In this document: positions 53,899 to 62,629 of the stretch, piece after piece | Layout: the number at the start of each line of letters is the position of its first letter | Position numbering within the stretch: position 1 is the first letter of the stretch | From: an uncultured Acetobacterium sp. | GTDB lineage: Bacteria > Bacillota > Clostridia > Eubacteriales > Eubacteriaceae | Assembly (NCBI RefSeq): GCF_963664135.1 | Contig: NZ_OY760905.1 | Location: forward strand, 3,870,736-3,934,735 | Direction of reading: 5' to 3' | DNA length: 64,000 nucleotides | Translations under genes and position numbers: made by a program | Notes under the pieces: generated by a model | The model's database searches: none | The model's input: the letters and a program-made list of their open reading frames with translations, nothing else | Told to the model about the DNA's origin: nothing

Positions 53899-54612
53899 AT
53901 GGAAACGAATATTAAAGATCGAATCAAAAAACTGTTAGCCCTTGGCACAAGTCCCAACCCCAATGAAGCGAATTATGCTATTTTAAAAGCAAAAAAGCTG
54001 ATGGTTGAATATAAATTGACGGATCGGGATTTATTAAGATATGATGAAAAACCAATTAAGGTCGATAGTAATATTTATTACACTACCCGCCGAGAACATT
54101 GGATGACTGGTCTGGCTGATGTTATTTCAGAAAATAATTGTTGTGTTTTCTATATGATTACCCCACCCGGGACCCAACGGCACTATATTATTTTTCATGG
54201 ATATGAAGAAGATGCTCTGATTTGTAGTAGTATCTTTGCTTATGCGGTTGATTGTGTCCGCTCCCAGTTGAAGGCAATTAAAAAGGTGATGAAACTGGAT
54301 GAAAAGCCAAATACGATCATTAACGAAGCCTGTGAAACCTATGGTAAAGGATTTTATGAGGGTTTGGATGATGCTTATACGATTCAGGATTATGAGCACC
54401 AGGAATGGGGACTTGTAATGACTGTGCCACCAGAAGTCAAAGAAATTCTCAAGCCTATGGAGCATGCCCAGCATAAAGAAAAGAACCATGAAGACCACTA
54501 TTCTTTTTATGCGCAAGGCTATCGTGAAGGAAAAGTATTCACTGCTCAAAATAAATTGGAAGAAATCAAAGCAGAAGCTAACGAAAATGAAGTCAACCAA
54601 GAAGCTGTTTAA
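53899..54612 (+). CDS. DUF2786-domain protein
   Basis: 237 residues. Residues 4-45 carry the DUF2786 pattern (IKKLLALGTSPNPNEANYAI, then KLMVEYKL), followed by a longer alpha/beta region with a Cys-containing segment (ENNCCVFYM) and a Glu/Lys/His-rich C-terminus. The family is common in phages and plasmids and has no assigned activity; no phage genes are nearby. GAGGAAAAAG precedes the ATG. A short terminator follows. Confidence 0.75.
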   Translation: METNIKDRIKKLLALGTSPNPNEANYAILKAKKLMVEYKLTDRDLLRYDEKPIKVDSNIYYTTRREHWMTGLADVISENNCCVFYMITPPGTQRHYIIFHGYEEDALICSSIFAYAVDCVRSQLKAIKKVMKLDEKPNTIINEACETYGKGFYEGLDDAYTIQDYEHQEWGLVMTVPPEVKEILKPMEHAQHKEKNHEDHYSFYAQGYREGKVFTAQNKLEEIKAEANENEVNQEAV

Positions 54613-54637
54613 CAATCAACGCAATCAAGCGAAAAAC

Positions 54638-54674
54638 CGGCCACTCGTCTAATGACAAGTCGCCGTTTTTTTTT
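54638..54674 (+). terminator. terminator after the DUF2786 gene
   Basis: CGGC (54638-54641) with GCCG (54662-54665), extended inward by an imperfect ACT/AGT and GTC/GAC stem, followed by nine T. Confidence 0.6.
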
Positions 54675-54789
54675 CTTGATGCTTGTGAATATTATGTTAA
54701 AATAGAATAAAATAGACAGATATTAGTATCAACAGTGAACTGGTAAGCTCTGCAAAGTTTGATCACAAAAAATGGAAGGAGAATTTAAA

Positions 54790-55674
54790 ATGAAACAGAA
54801 GATTATTCCTCACCTATGGTTTGACACAGAAGCAGAAGAGGCGGCAGTATTTTATACATCTTTGTTTAAAGGGTCGAAAATTAAAGATAAGACGGTTCTT
54901 AATGATACCCCATCCGGAACGGCCCAGATGCTCACCATTGAGTTGGCGGGGCAGGACTTTATGCTGATTTCAGCTGGTCCATTTTTCAAATTTACACCGG
55001 CAGTATCATTTCTGATTGCATGTGATTCTCAAAAAGAAGTTGAAGTTTTGTGGGAAAAATTAAGTGTTGGCGGAGAAGTGATGATGCCTCTTGGTGCTTA
55101 TCCGTTCAGTGAAAAATACGGATGGGTTGCTGATCGATATGGTCTCTCATGGCAAATTATGTATATGGGCAATCAGAAAATTACCCAGAAGATTACCCCA
55201 ACCCTGATGTTTGTTGGCGATCAATACGGGAAGACAGAAGAGGCGGTAAACTTTTATGTGTCCTTATTCGACGATTCTGAGGTTGGTGATATTTTAAGAT
55301 ATGGTGAGGGTGCTCCGCCAGATAAGCCGGAATCAATTCAGCATGTTGAATTCAGCCTGGCCAAGCAAAGATTTGCCGCCATGGACAGTGCCTATGACCA
55401 TCAGTTTACCTTTACTGAAGCGATTTCTTTTGTAGTCAATTGTGATACGCAAGAAGAAATTGATCACTTTTGGTATGCCCTTTCGGCTGTCCCGGAAGCG
55501 GAACAATGCGGTTGGTTAAAAGACCGCTATGGATTATCCTGGCAGATTGTCCCAACCATTATGGCGGAAATGATGAAAGACGGCGATCCCGAGAAGTTGG
55601 CCAAAGTAACTGCGGCCTTTCTCAAAATGAAAAAGCTTGATATTGAAGAATTGACAAAAGCCTGGAATTCATAA
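54790..55674 (+). CDS. tandem VOC-family (PhnB/3-demethylubiquinone methyltransferase-like) protein
   Basis: 294 residues made of two homologous VOC domains. Both begin with a KI(I/T)P-type start (QKIIPHLWFDTEAEEAAVFY and a second copy near residue 135) and end with the WF/WYALS-type and RYGLSWQI motif. Single-domain members of about 150 residues are usual, so this is a head-to-tail duplication. Function unassigned. AAGGAG precedes ATG 54790; a terminator follows. Confidence 0.82.
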   Translation: MKQKIIPHLWFDTEAEEAAVFYTSLFKGSKIKDKTVLNDTPSGTAQMLTIELAGQDFMLISAGPFFKFTPAVSFLIACDSQKEVEVLWEKLSVGGEVMMPLGAYPFSEKYGWVADRYGLSWQIMYMGNQKITQKITPTLMFVGDQYGKTEEAVNFYVSLFDDSEVGDILRYGEGAPPDKPESIQHVEFSLAKQRFAAMDSAYDHQFTFTEAISFVVNCDTQEEIDHFWYALSAVPEAEQCGWLKDRYGLSWQIVPTIMAEMMKDGDPEKLAKVTAAFLKMKKLDIEELTKAWNS

Positions 55675-55700
55675 ACAAGAGTTTAAACCCTTATAGCCAT

Positions 55701-55739
55701 CAAAAGAATCTGTTCAATTGAGCAGGTTCTTTTGTTTTT
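55701..55739 (+). terminator. terminator after the tandem VOC gene
   Basis: CAAAAGAATCTG (55701-55712) pairs, one wobble, with CAGGTTCTTTTG (55723-55734), followed by T. Confidence 0.8.
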
Positions 55740-55743
55740 AATC

Positions 55744-55855
55744 TTGAAGGAAATATCGGTTATGATAAAATAGACAGATATAATTTAAAATATATTCAAA
55801 GTATGAAATAGATGTAGACAAAAAAATAAATATATACAAATATAGGAGTTATATG
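55744..55855 (+). promoter_or_regulatory. promoter and possible CymR-like operator before the MBL/ATC hydrolase genes
   Basis: TTGAAG (55744-55749), 16 bases, TAAAAT (55766-55771) is a moderate promoter. AATAT-N7-ATATG (55839-55855) has the regulon geometry with one arm base changed, but it includes the ribosome site AGGAG and start codon, so it could be coincidence. Confidence 0.45.
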
Positions 55856-56872
55856 ATAAAAAAAATTCTCGACCAACCAGAAATATTTCAGTTAAGAATC
55901 CCCTTACCGAACAATCCACTAAGAAATTTAAATTGTTATGTAATGAAAACCGAAAGTGGAAACCTGGTGGTGGATACCGGGTTTAATCAAACGGAGTGCT
56001 TTGAGGCATTGTCCCAGGGATTAGAGATGCTTTCAATCGATATGGATCGGACCACCCTGTTTTTAACGCACTTACATTCGGATCACGTCGGTTTAGTTGA
56101 AAAAATCCGATCATCGAAAACCCGGGTGATCATGGGAGAAACCGATTATCGTTATTTTGAGAAAATTTTAGACAGCAAAACCTGGCAGGAATATGATAAA
56201 CGGTTCTTGCAGGAAGGGTTTCCTGAAAAAGATCTAGTCGCCCAGGCAAAAATTAACCCGGCAATTATTTATGCCCCGAAAAAAACATTTGAGGCAACTC
56301 TGTTAAAGGATGACGAAGTTTTTTTTATCGGCAATCAGGAATTTGAATGTGTTCGCACCCCAGGCCATACTCCAGGGCACACCTGTTTATATTTGAAAAA
56401 TGAAAAGATCATGTTTTTGGGTGATCATGTATTATTTGACATTACCCCGAATATTACCGCCTGGCCTGATATAGAAGATTCATTGGGTGACTATTTAAAA
56501 AGCCTGGATAGCATTGGTGATTATGATATTAAGGTGCCACTTCCGGCTCATCGGAAGGTGGAAATCAGTGTTTATGAGCGAATTGACCAATTAAAACAAC
56601 ACCATGAAGAACGATTGGCGGAAATCATCGACATTATTAAAAATAAAGATGATCAGAACGCCTATGTGATAGCAAGTCAACTGAAATGGTCGATGCGGGG
56701 CAAAGACTGGAGCGAATTTCCGATTCAGCAACAGTGGTTTGCGGTGGGTGAAACCATGTCACACCTGGACTATCTGCGCAAAAAAGGACTCATCTATCAG
56801 ATTGAAAAAAAACAATCGATCAGTTATCAAATTACAACAGCATTAACGGAGAAAAAAGATGATAAAAAATAA
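55853..56872 (+). CDS. MBL-fold metallo-hydrolase
   Basis: 339 residues with the metal-binding motif THLHSDHVG (about residues 73-81), a second His in TPGHTPGHT and Asp in LGDHV. The C-terminal 100 residues form a helical extension (from HHEERLAEIIDIIKNKD on). Such hydrolases cleave thioesters, lactones or sulfur-containing esters; the neighbour encodes an L-2-aminothiazoline-4-carboxylate hydrolase-like protein, overlapping by 14 bases, so a linked step in sulfur-compound breakdown is possible. ATG 55853 with AGGAG is clear. Confidence 0.85.
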   Translation: MIKKILDQPEIFQLRIPLPNNPLRNLNCYVMKTESGNLVVDTGFNQTECFEALSQGLEMLSIDMDRTTLFLTHLHSDHVGLVEKIRSSKTRVIMGETDYRYFEKILDSKTWQEYDKRFLQEGFPEKDLVAQAKINPAIIYAPKKTFEATLLKDDEVFFIGNQEFECVRTPGHTPGHTCLYLKNEKIMFLGDHVLFDITPNITAWPDIEDSLGDYLKSLDSIGDYDIKVPLPAHRKVEISVYERIDQLKQHHEERLAEIIDIIKNKDDQNAYVIASQLKWSMRGKDWSEFPIQQQWFAVGETMSHLDYLRKKGLIYQIEKKQSISYQITTALTEKKDDKK

Positions 56873-57500
56873 GAAAAACCGTGATGTTTTTAAGAAGACG
56901 CGACTCCCTAATCTGTTGGACACATTAATTATACTGTTTGGTGAAATTAAAGGACGGTTTTATTACAATAAAGCCGTTATTATTTTTGAGTATGAACTTC
57001 AAAACATCGATGACCGCGGAAATAAAACCATTAGCAAGCATCTAAGAACGTCCATATTACCTGGTTATGCCTGTTATCATGCCCTGATTGAATGCGGACT
57101 TGCCTGGGAAGTGGCCTTTGCCATTGTTGAAGAAGAAATTGCTGAGTCAGCCTTGAGGATGCGGAAAATATCGGAAATAGTCAGTGAACTGCCTTTTGGT
57201 TATGCTTTATTCAAATTAGTAATGAAACCAATGTTGAAACGAGGCTATCCAAAAGAAGGATGGACTATTAAATGGAAAGAGTTTAGCCGGAATCGGGTAT
57301 ATTTTCATATCACTTCCTGTTTGTATTGCGAGGAACTTTCAAAAAGAGACGCGCTGGAACTTTGTCCGGCTTTTTGCAACTCAGAGCATGTTGTCTATGA
57401 TCCTTTAACCCCAAGGGTTGTTTTTCAACGAAAGTGGACCCTGGCAGCAGGGAATGAGTTGTGTGATTTCTGTTTTAAAAATGGAAAACACGTACGATGA
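56859..57500 (+). CDS. L-2-amino-thiazoline-4-carboxylate hydrolase-like protein
   Basis: 213 residues with family hallmarks: VYFHITSCLYCEE, CPAFCNSEHVVYD, the FQRKWTLAAGNELCDFCF end with its Cys pair. Characterised members open the thiazoline ring of L-ATC on the route to L-cysteine. That fits the sulfur theme of the window, but family members can have other substrates. It overlaps the MBL gene by 14 bases and is translated with it. The start may be ATG 56859, within the upstream gene. Confidence 0.75.
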   Translation: MIKNKKNRDVFKKTRLPNLLDTLIILFGEIKGRFYYNKAVIIFEYELQNIDDRGNKTISKHLRTSILPGYACYHALIECGLAWEVAFAIVEEEIAESALRMRKISEIVSELPFGYALFKLVMKPMLKRGYPKEGWTIKWKEFSRNRVYFHITSCLYCEELSKRDALELCPAFCNSEHVVYDPLTPRVVFQRKWTLAAGNELCDFCFKNGKHVR

Positions 57501-57605
57501 ATACTAAAATTAGTTTATTTAAAAACTAAGCAAAAATGAAAATAGCGAAAAAAAGCTCAGGAGCGCAACTTTCTGAGTCTTTTTATGTGTGCTTTTAACA
57601 GCAGT

Positions 57606-58757
57606 CTATTTTAATTTTTCAACCATTTCCAGCACTTCCCACAGTGATTTTCCTGATTCCTGAGCGATCTTTTTAACATCTTCATATTCCGGAGTGGCCC
57701 GTTTAATATCACCGTGCTGGGAGATTTTGATGGTCACTTCACCCAGAGGCGTAGCGATTTTCTTGAAATGACGATGCATACAGGTGCGTTCCACCGGATA
57801 TTTGCGAATCCCAATGGTGGAGGTTTCTTTTAAAATGAGTTCCTCAATCAAGGGCAGGTTGGCTTCACTGGATAAGACCGTCAGATGAATGCCGGGGCGG
57901 TTTTTCTTCATGTAAACCGGGGTATAGAAAGCATCCAGGGCGCCGTTTTGGAGTAATATTTCCAGCACATAGCCGGCCATTTCACCGGTCATGTCATCGA
58001 CATTGGTTTCAATCACCATAATGGTGTTTGATTCGGATTTGCGGCCTTGAATGATTCTCAGAGCATTCAACACCCCGAAATCTTTTCCGCCAAAGCCGTA
58101 GCCGGTTTTTTCGGGGATGAAACTTGGTGTGTTGGGGGAGTAGGTGGCCAGTTCAGCCAGGATCGCAACGCCGGTTGGGGTAGCCGATTCACCGTCAATC
58201 GCCTTGGAATACATTTCAAAATTAGATTCGCAGAGAATTTCTGCCGTGGCCGGAGCCGGAACCGGCAGAAGGCCATGGGCACAGCGGACCCAGCCGCTGC
58301 CGACATTTATTTTGGAACCATAGACGAGATTCGGTTTCAGCGCGTGGTAACAGATGGCGGCACCGACGATATCAACGATGGAATCCAGGGCACCAACCTC
58401 ATGAAAATGAACCCGCTCCACCGGAACATTGTGAACCTTGCCTTCAGCCACAGCCACCCGCATAAAAATGGCCAGGGCTGTTGTTTTCACCTCATCTGAT
58501 AACGTTGATTTTTCGATGATTTCCTTGATATCGTTAAAGTGTCGGTGGTGATGACGATCAGTCTCCAGGATGACGTGACATCGGGTACCTGAAATCCCTT
58601 TTTTCATGGTGGACTCGGCTTCAATGCGAAAGCCGTCGAGATTCAGTTTTTGCAGTTCGGTGCTGAGATAAGCCGGATCGATCCCTAAATCAATAAAGGC
58701 CCCTAAAACCATATCGCCGCTAATGCCGGAAAAACAATCGAAAAATAAAACCTTCAT
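57606..58757 (-). CDS. larC: nickel-pincer cofactor biosynthesis protein LarC
   Basis: 383 residues beginning FFDCFSGISGDMVLGAFIDL, with a His-rich loop (DRHHHRHFNDI), HEVGALDSIVD and the C-terminal DUF111 domain. LarC inserts nickel into the thiolated pyridinium cofactor (CTP-dependent in characterised cases). In some lactobacilli larC is split by a programmed frameshift; here it is a single frame. LarB lies upstream 67 bases away on the same strand, LarE at 51455-52261. Confidence 0.93.
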   Translation of the reverse strand: MKVLFFDCFSGISGDMVLGAFIDLGIDPAYLSTELQKLNLDGFRIEAESTMKKGISGTRCHVILETDRHHHRHFNDIKEIIEKSTLSDEVKTTALAIFMRVAVAEGKVHNVPVERVHFHEVGALDSIVDIVGAAICYHALKPNLVYGSKINVGSGWVRCAHGLLPVPAPATAEILCESNFEMYSKAIDGESATPTGVAILAELATYSPNTPSFIPEKTGYGFGGKDFGVLNALRIIQGRKSESNTIMVIETNVDDMTGEMAGYVLEILLQNGALDAFYTPVYMKKNRPGIHLTVLSSEANLPLIEELILKETSTIGIRKYPVERTCMHRHFKKIATPLGEVTIKISQHGDIKRATPEYEDVKKIAQESGKSLWEVLEMVEKLK

Positions 58758-58824
58758 GGGATAATCTCCTTCTTTGGGCCACGCCCTGATGAAATGCTAT
58801 AATGTAATAATTTTTAATTATAAT

Positions 58825-59574
58825 CTATAATTTGTTGATTTTTGAGGCCATACAGGCAGCCCCAAAACCATTGTCGATGTTAACAACCCCAATGCCGCTG
58901 GCGCAGGAAGTCAGCATCCCCAGCAAAGCTGAAATGCCGCCAAAGCTGGCGCCGTAACCGATACTGGTGGGGACGGCCACGATCGGTTTATCGGTCAGTC
59001 CGCCAACGACAGAGGCCAGCGCGCCTTCCATACCAGCCACCACAATAATCACCTTGGCATGATTGATAATCGGGACATTGCCAAGCAGTCGATGGATACC
59101 CGCCACGCCGACGTCATAAAGGCGCTTAACCTGATTACCCATAACCATGGCGGTGATCGCCGCTTCTTCGGCCACCGGGATGTCCGAGGTACCAGCCGTG
59201 ACAACGAGAATATAGTCATCAGTGGTTTTATACTCTTCTCGTTTGACGACAACCGAACGGGCTTCTTCATAATAAATAGCATCAGGCGTAATGGATTTAA
59301 TGGTGTCAAAGACATCACGTTCAGCCCGGGAAGCCAGGATATTTCCGGTGGATCGTTCCAGCATATTCTCGACAATCCCTTTGATTTGATTTAATGACTT
59401 TCCCGGACTATAAATCACTTCTGGATAACCGTTGCGCAGTTCCCGGTGATGATCCACCTTGGCATAGGTGAGATCTTCGTAGGGCAGGGTTTTAAGCAGT
59501 TCCAGCGCTGTATTAACCTCACATTCCTGGTTCTTGACGTCTTCTAATAGTTTTGTTAATTGATCTACATTCAT
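58825..59574 (-). CDS. larB: pyridinium-3,5-biscarboxylic acid mononucleotide synthase LarB
   Basis: 249 residues with NCAIR mutase (PurE)-like domain: TAGTSDIPVAEEAAITA, DVGVAGIHRLL, VVAGMEGALASVVGGL and PTSIGYGASFGG. LarB carboxylates and hydrolyses nicotinic acid adenine dinucleotide to the biscarboxylic mononucleotide, first step of the nickel-pincer cofactor. ATG 59574 follows GGAGAC. Its partner LarC follows; no LarA or other cofactor user is in this window. Confidence 0.93.
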   Translation of the reverse strand: MNVDQLTKLLEDVKNQECEVNTALELLKTLPYEDLTYAKVDHHRELRNGYPEVIYSPGKSLNQIKGIVENMLERSTGNILASRAERDVFDTIKSITPDAIYYEEARSVVVKREEYKTTDDYILVVTAGTSDIPVAEEAAITAMVMGNQVKRLYDVGVAGIHRLLGNVPIINHAKVIIVVAGMEGALASVVGGLTDKPIVAVPTSIGYGASFGGISALLGMLTSCASGIGVVNIDNGFGAACMASKINKL

Positions 59575-59636
59575 AATTGTCTCCATTACTGCTGATAAGT
59601 CAGCTGAATATTAAAAAGTTTGATTAAGAAGTTTTA

Positions 59637-61496
59637 TTAAAGTGTTTGGACGTAATTGGTCATTTCTTTTAAGGTTAGTCGGTTGCGGATCTGATCGGTA
59701 GAGATGGTGACGCCGTAAGCTTTTTCCAACTGGTGGAGCAGGTCGATGAGACTCAGGGAATCGCCGCCTAGATCAAAGACAAAATGGCTGTCAAGGGAGA
59801 TCATCGCAGGGGAAATCTTCAAAATTTTTGTCCAGTACGCGGCCATTTCCTGATAAGGTCCATCCAGCGTTGACTCGGAGGTACTGCCTAAGTGAAGCGC
59901 ATGATCATAATTGTTGTAGTCGCCATTTTCCCAGCCAATTGCCAGCGCCAGCCGATTGATTTTGCCGGAGGTGGTTTTGGGGATTTCATCAATCATCACC
60001 CCCCATTGAATCGGGAGTTGCCAGGTTGCTGAAATAGACTGTCCGGCCAGAGTCAGGGTTTCGGGATCTTTTGAATCGCTGAAGAGGATCAGACAATTTT
60101 CCTGAGTCAGGCCGTCTTTGCCTTGAACCAGAATTAGATTGGCATTTTCCGAAAAAGCTTTTCGGCCGGTTTTTTCCAGATCGGAGACCAGATAATTCTC
60201 GCCGTTGACAATGATGATGTCTTTATAACGGCCAAAGATATTCAGCCAGCTGTTGCGGAAAAAGCCGAGATCGCCAGTATTGAACCAGCCGTTTTCATCC
60301 AGCCCGGTGGGTGCATTGTTGTCTTTAGAATAATAACCCTTCATCACATTGGTTCCACGGATATGAATTAGGCCCAAATATTCGGGATCCAACACATTTC
60401 CATCCAGATCTTTGATGACGACTTCGTTGCATTCATCCAAAACCCCCACTGACATCCGGCTGATGGTATCCTCATCGGGGTCACAGAAGAACAACTTTTC
60501 GCCAATGGCAATGCCACTGCCTAAAAAATGATCCACCTGGAAAGACGATCCATAGGGGGTATAAGCGACGCCCATGGTTGTTTCACTGAGGCCATAAGCG
60601 GGTTTTAAGGTGTCCTTAATCCAACCCATGGTCGCCGTCTGTGTCTCAAAAGCGGTTAATGAAAGTTGGTTAACGTCTTCACCGCCGCAAAAACAGATAT
60701 ATACGGTGGACAGATCCACAGCGCGGTTCTGTTTAATGCCGACTTTCAGGAGGTGTTCAATGCCAAAGAGGGCCGCCCCGGTGACGGTGGCTGAAAACTG
60801 CGACAGCTTTTCCAGCCAGCGGTTGGGGTTTTGCACAAATTGCAGCGGATTCATTAGATACTGGGGAAAGTTATTAACGATGGGAACCAGATGATACCCG
60901 ACAAAACCAAAGCAATGGGAGAGGGGCAGCCAGCTCAAATAGCGTTCCTGGATGTTTTCCCGGACAATGATACTGCTGGCGATACCGCCTTCTAACAGGT
61001 TTTTGGTGGTGAGGATGGCACCTTTGGGGTCAGAGGAGGTACCCGAGGTAAACTGGATCATTCCGGGATCGCTGTCTGCTACTGTCGTGATGGTCCCAGC
61101 TGGCGATGCCAGTAGCGCCCGATACATCAGCAGATTGTTCTCAAAAAGCGTGGCTAGGCCGTCCAGATCGCTGATAATGACCGGCTGATCCAGCGTCTCC
61201 AGGACGCATTGCAGGTAAGCCCGGGATTTTTCATCCTGGGCAATGGGCAGGATGGCTGGCACCATCCCGCCTAAGATTCCGGCCCAGAAACAGGTGATCT
61301 GGGCTTGGATGCTTTTGAGTTGTAAAACGAGCAGGGCTCCCTTTTTAAGTCCCTTAGACTGGAATCCGCCGAGGACTTTGGTAGCATTTTCAAAAAGGGC
61401 GGCGTAGGTCTGGGTTATTTCCTGACCATCCGTCTCTAAATAGGTGATGGTGACATCACTGGTTTTTAGCTGTATAAATGAATTTTGTATATTCAT
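59637..61496 (-). CDS. AMP-binding ligase with C-terminal acyl/peptidyl carrier domain
   Basis: 619 residues: an adenylation domain with the P-loop MIQFTSGTSSDPKGAILTTK, the A-site YGLSETT, NTGDLGF and a Lys-bearing GKINRLALA near residue 525. A carrier domain (about 545-619) has its phosphopantetheine Ser in LGGDSLSLIDLL. Such bidomain ligases load an acid onto their own carrier; here no other nonribosomal or polyketide genes are visible. GAGGAG precedes ATG 61496. The cluster with an SDR and a free lipoyl domain suggests a small dedicated pathway. Confidence 0.88.
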   Translation of the reverse strand: MNIQNSFIQLKTSDVTITYLETDGQEITQTYAALFENATKVLGGFQSKGLKKGALLVLQLKSIQAQITCFWAGILGGMVPAILPIAQDEKSRAYLQCVLETLDQPVIISDLDGLATLFENNLLMYRALLASPAGTITTVADSDPGMIQFTSGTSSDPKGAILTTKNLLEGGIASSIIVRENIQERYLSWLPLSHCFGFVGYHLVPIVNNFPQYLMNPLQFVQNPNRWLEKLSQFSATVTGAALFGIEHLLKVGIKQNRAVDLSTVYICFCGGEDVNQLSLTAFETQTATMGWIKDTLKPAYGLSETTMGVAYTPYGSSFQVDHFLGSGIAIGEKLFFCDPDEDTISRMSVGVLDECNEVVIKDLDGNVLDPEYLGLIHIRGTNVMKGYYSKDNNAPTGLDENGWFNTGDLGFFRNSWLNIFGRYKDIIIVNGENYLVSDLEKTGRKAFSENANLILVQGKDGLTQENCLILFSDSKDPETLTLAGQSISATWQLPIQWGVMIDEIPKTTSGKINRLALAIGWENGDYNNYDHALHLGSTSESTLDGPYQEMAAYWTKILKISPAMISLDSHFVFDLGGDSLSLIDLLHQLEKAYGVTISTDQIRNRLTLKEMTNYVQTL

Positions 61497-61567
61497 ACGA
61501 GTCTCCTCAAAAATTTTGTCGGTTTGGCTTATCGCATTATGATTTAAATAAAAGTTAAAATCAAGAT

Positions 61568-62311
61568 TTATATCATCGTGTAGCCGCCATCAATAGCGAT
61601 GGTCTGGCCGATGATATAATCACTGCCCGAAGAACACAGGAAGGAAATAATTCCGAAAAGATCTTCTTCCGTTCCCAGTCGTCCAGCCGGGGTGTTTTTG
61701 ATATGTTCGGTGAGGGCGTATTTGGGGAAATTTGATTTTGCCATGTCGGTTTCAATAACCCCCGGAGCAATGGCATTAACCTGAATGTTCAGTCGGGCAG
61801 CTTCCCGGGCCAGAGCTTTAGTAAAGGCAATGACGCCACCTTTAGCAGCTGAATAATGGGTAAATCCAAGGCCGCCAACGCGACCGGCGATGGAGGCCAC
61901 ATTGATAATCTTGCCGCGTTTCTGTTTTTCCAAGACCTTGTAAACCGCATGGGTGGCGATAAAGGTGCCGGTTAAATCGATATCGATGACTGCTTTCCAG
62001 TCTTCCAGAGTCATCGCACTGAAGGTTTTAACCGGGAAGATTCCGGCGTTGTTAATCAGCACATCGATCTTGCCATAGGTTTCCATCACGATATCGACCA
62101 TTTTAATGGCATCTTCCTCGGAAGAAATATCACATTGTACAGCAATGCATTTGGTAGGCAGTTTTTCGGCGGCGGCTTTGGCGGTTTCGATGTTCCGGCC
62201 GATGATGACGATGTTGGCACCTTCATTACTAAGATATTCGGCAAACGAATATCCAATTCCCCGGGATGAACCGGTGATAATAATGACCTTATCCTGATGG
62301 ATACCTGCCAT
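61568..62311 (-). CDS. short-chain dehydrogenase/reductase
   Basis: 247 residues: Rossmann motif TGSSRGIGYSFAEYL, NNAG at about 85, catalytic Ser-Tyr-Lys as VASIAG, HYSAAKGG. Classical SDR length, resembling 3-oxoacyl-ACP reductases (FabG) and diacetyl/acetoin reductases. Next to a ligase with a carrier domain it could reduce a carrier-bound 3-oxoacyl chain; next to a lipoyl domain and sigma-54 activator it could be an acetoin-type reductase. Start at ATG 62311 (GAGGG upstream), 4 bases after the lipoyl gene. Confidence 0.87.
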   Translation of the reverse strand: MAGIHQDKVIIITGSSRGIGYSFAEYLSNEGANIVIIGRNIETAKAAAEKLPTKCIAVQCDISSEEDAIKMVDIVMETYGKIDVLINNAGIFPVKTFSAMTLEDWKAVIDIDLTGTFIATHAVYKVLEKQKRGKIINVASIAGRVGGLGFTHYSAAKGGVIAFTKALAREAARLNIQVNAIAPGVIETDMAKSNFPKYALTEHIKNTPAGRLGTEEDLFGIISFLCSSGSDYIIGQTIAIDGGYTMI

Positions 62312-62315
62312 CGTC

Positions 62316-62552
62316 TTAACCCTCAATCTCGCCGATAATCTGGCCAACTAAAACCCGATCGTCTTCTTGCGCCAGGATCGCGGAAAGAACACCATCGGCG
62401 GGTGATTCAATATAGATGGAAATCTTATCGGTAGCGGCTTCAGCGATATTGTCACCTTTTTTTACAGTATCGCCAACAGCGACCAGCCATTGTCTTAAAT
62501 TAATTTCTTCAGCGCCTTCGGCAAATTCTGGGATAGCAATTTCGTATTTCAT
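62316..62552 (-). CDS. free-standing lipoyl (biotinyl/lipoyl attachment) domain protein
   Basis: 78 residues forming one complete lipoyl domain: MKYEIAIPEFAEGAEEINLR, lipoyl Lys in AATDKISIYIESPADG, and the end VGQIIGEIEG. The DKI context is typical of lipoylated E2 subunits rather than biotin (MKM). No E2 catalytic core follows, so it is a separate carrier, as in some acetoin dehydrogenase or glycine cleavage systems. LipB, which would attach the cofactor precursor, is the next gene upstream. AAGGAGA precedes the ATG. Confidence 0.9.
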   Translation of the reverse strand: MKYEIAIPEFAEGAEEINLRQWLVAVGDTVKKGDNIAEAATDKISIYIESPADGVLSAILAQEDDRVLVGQIIGEIEG

Positions 62553-62629
62553 TTTATTTCTCCTTAAATTTGATTTTTATTGATAAGTGCCACAGCAATT
62601 GTTAAATTTATTGGGACGTCTTCGGATCG

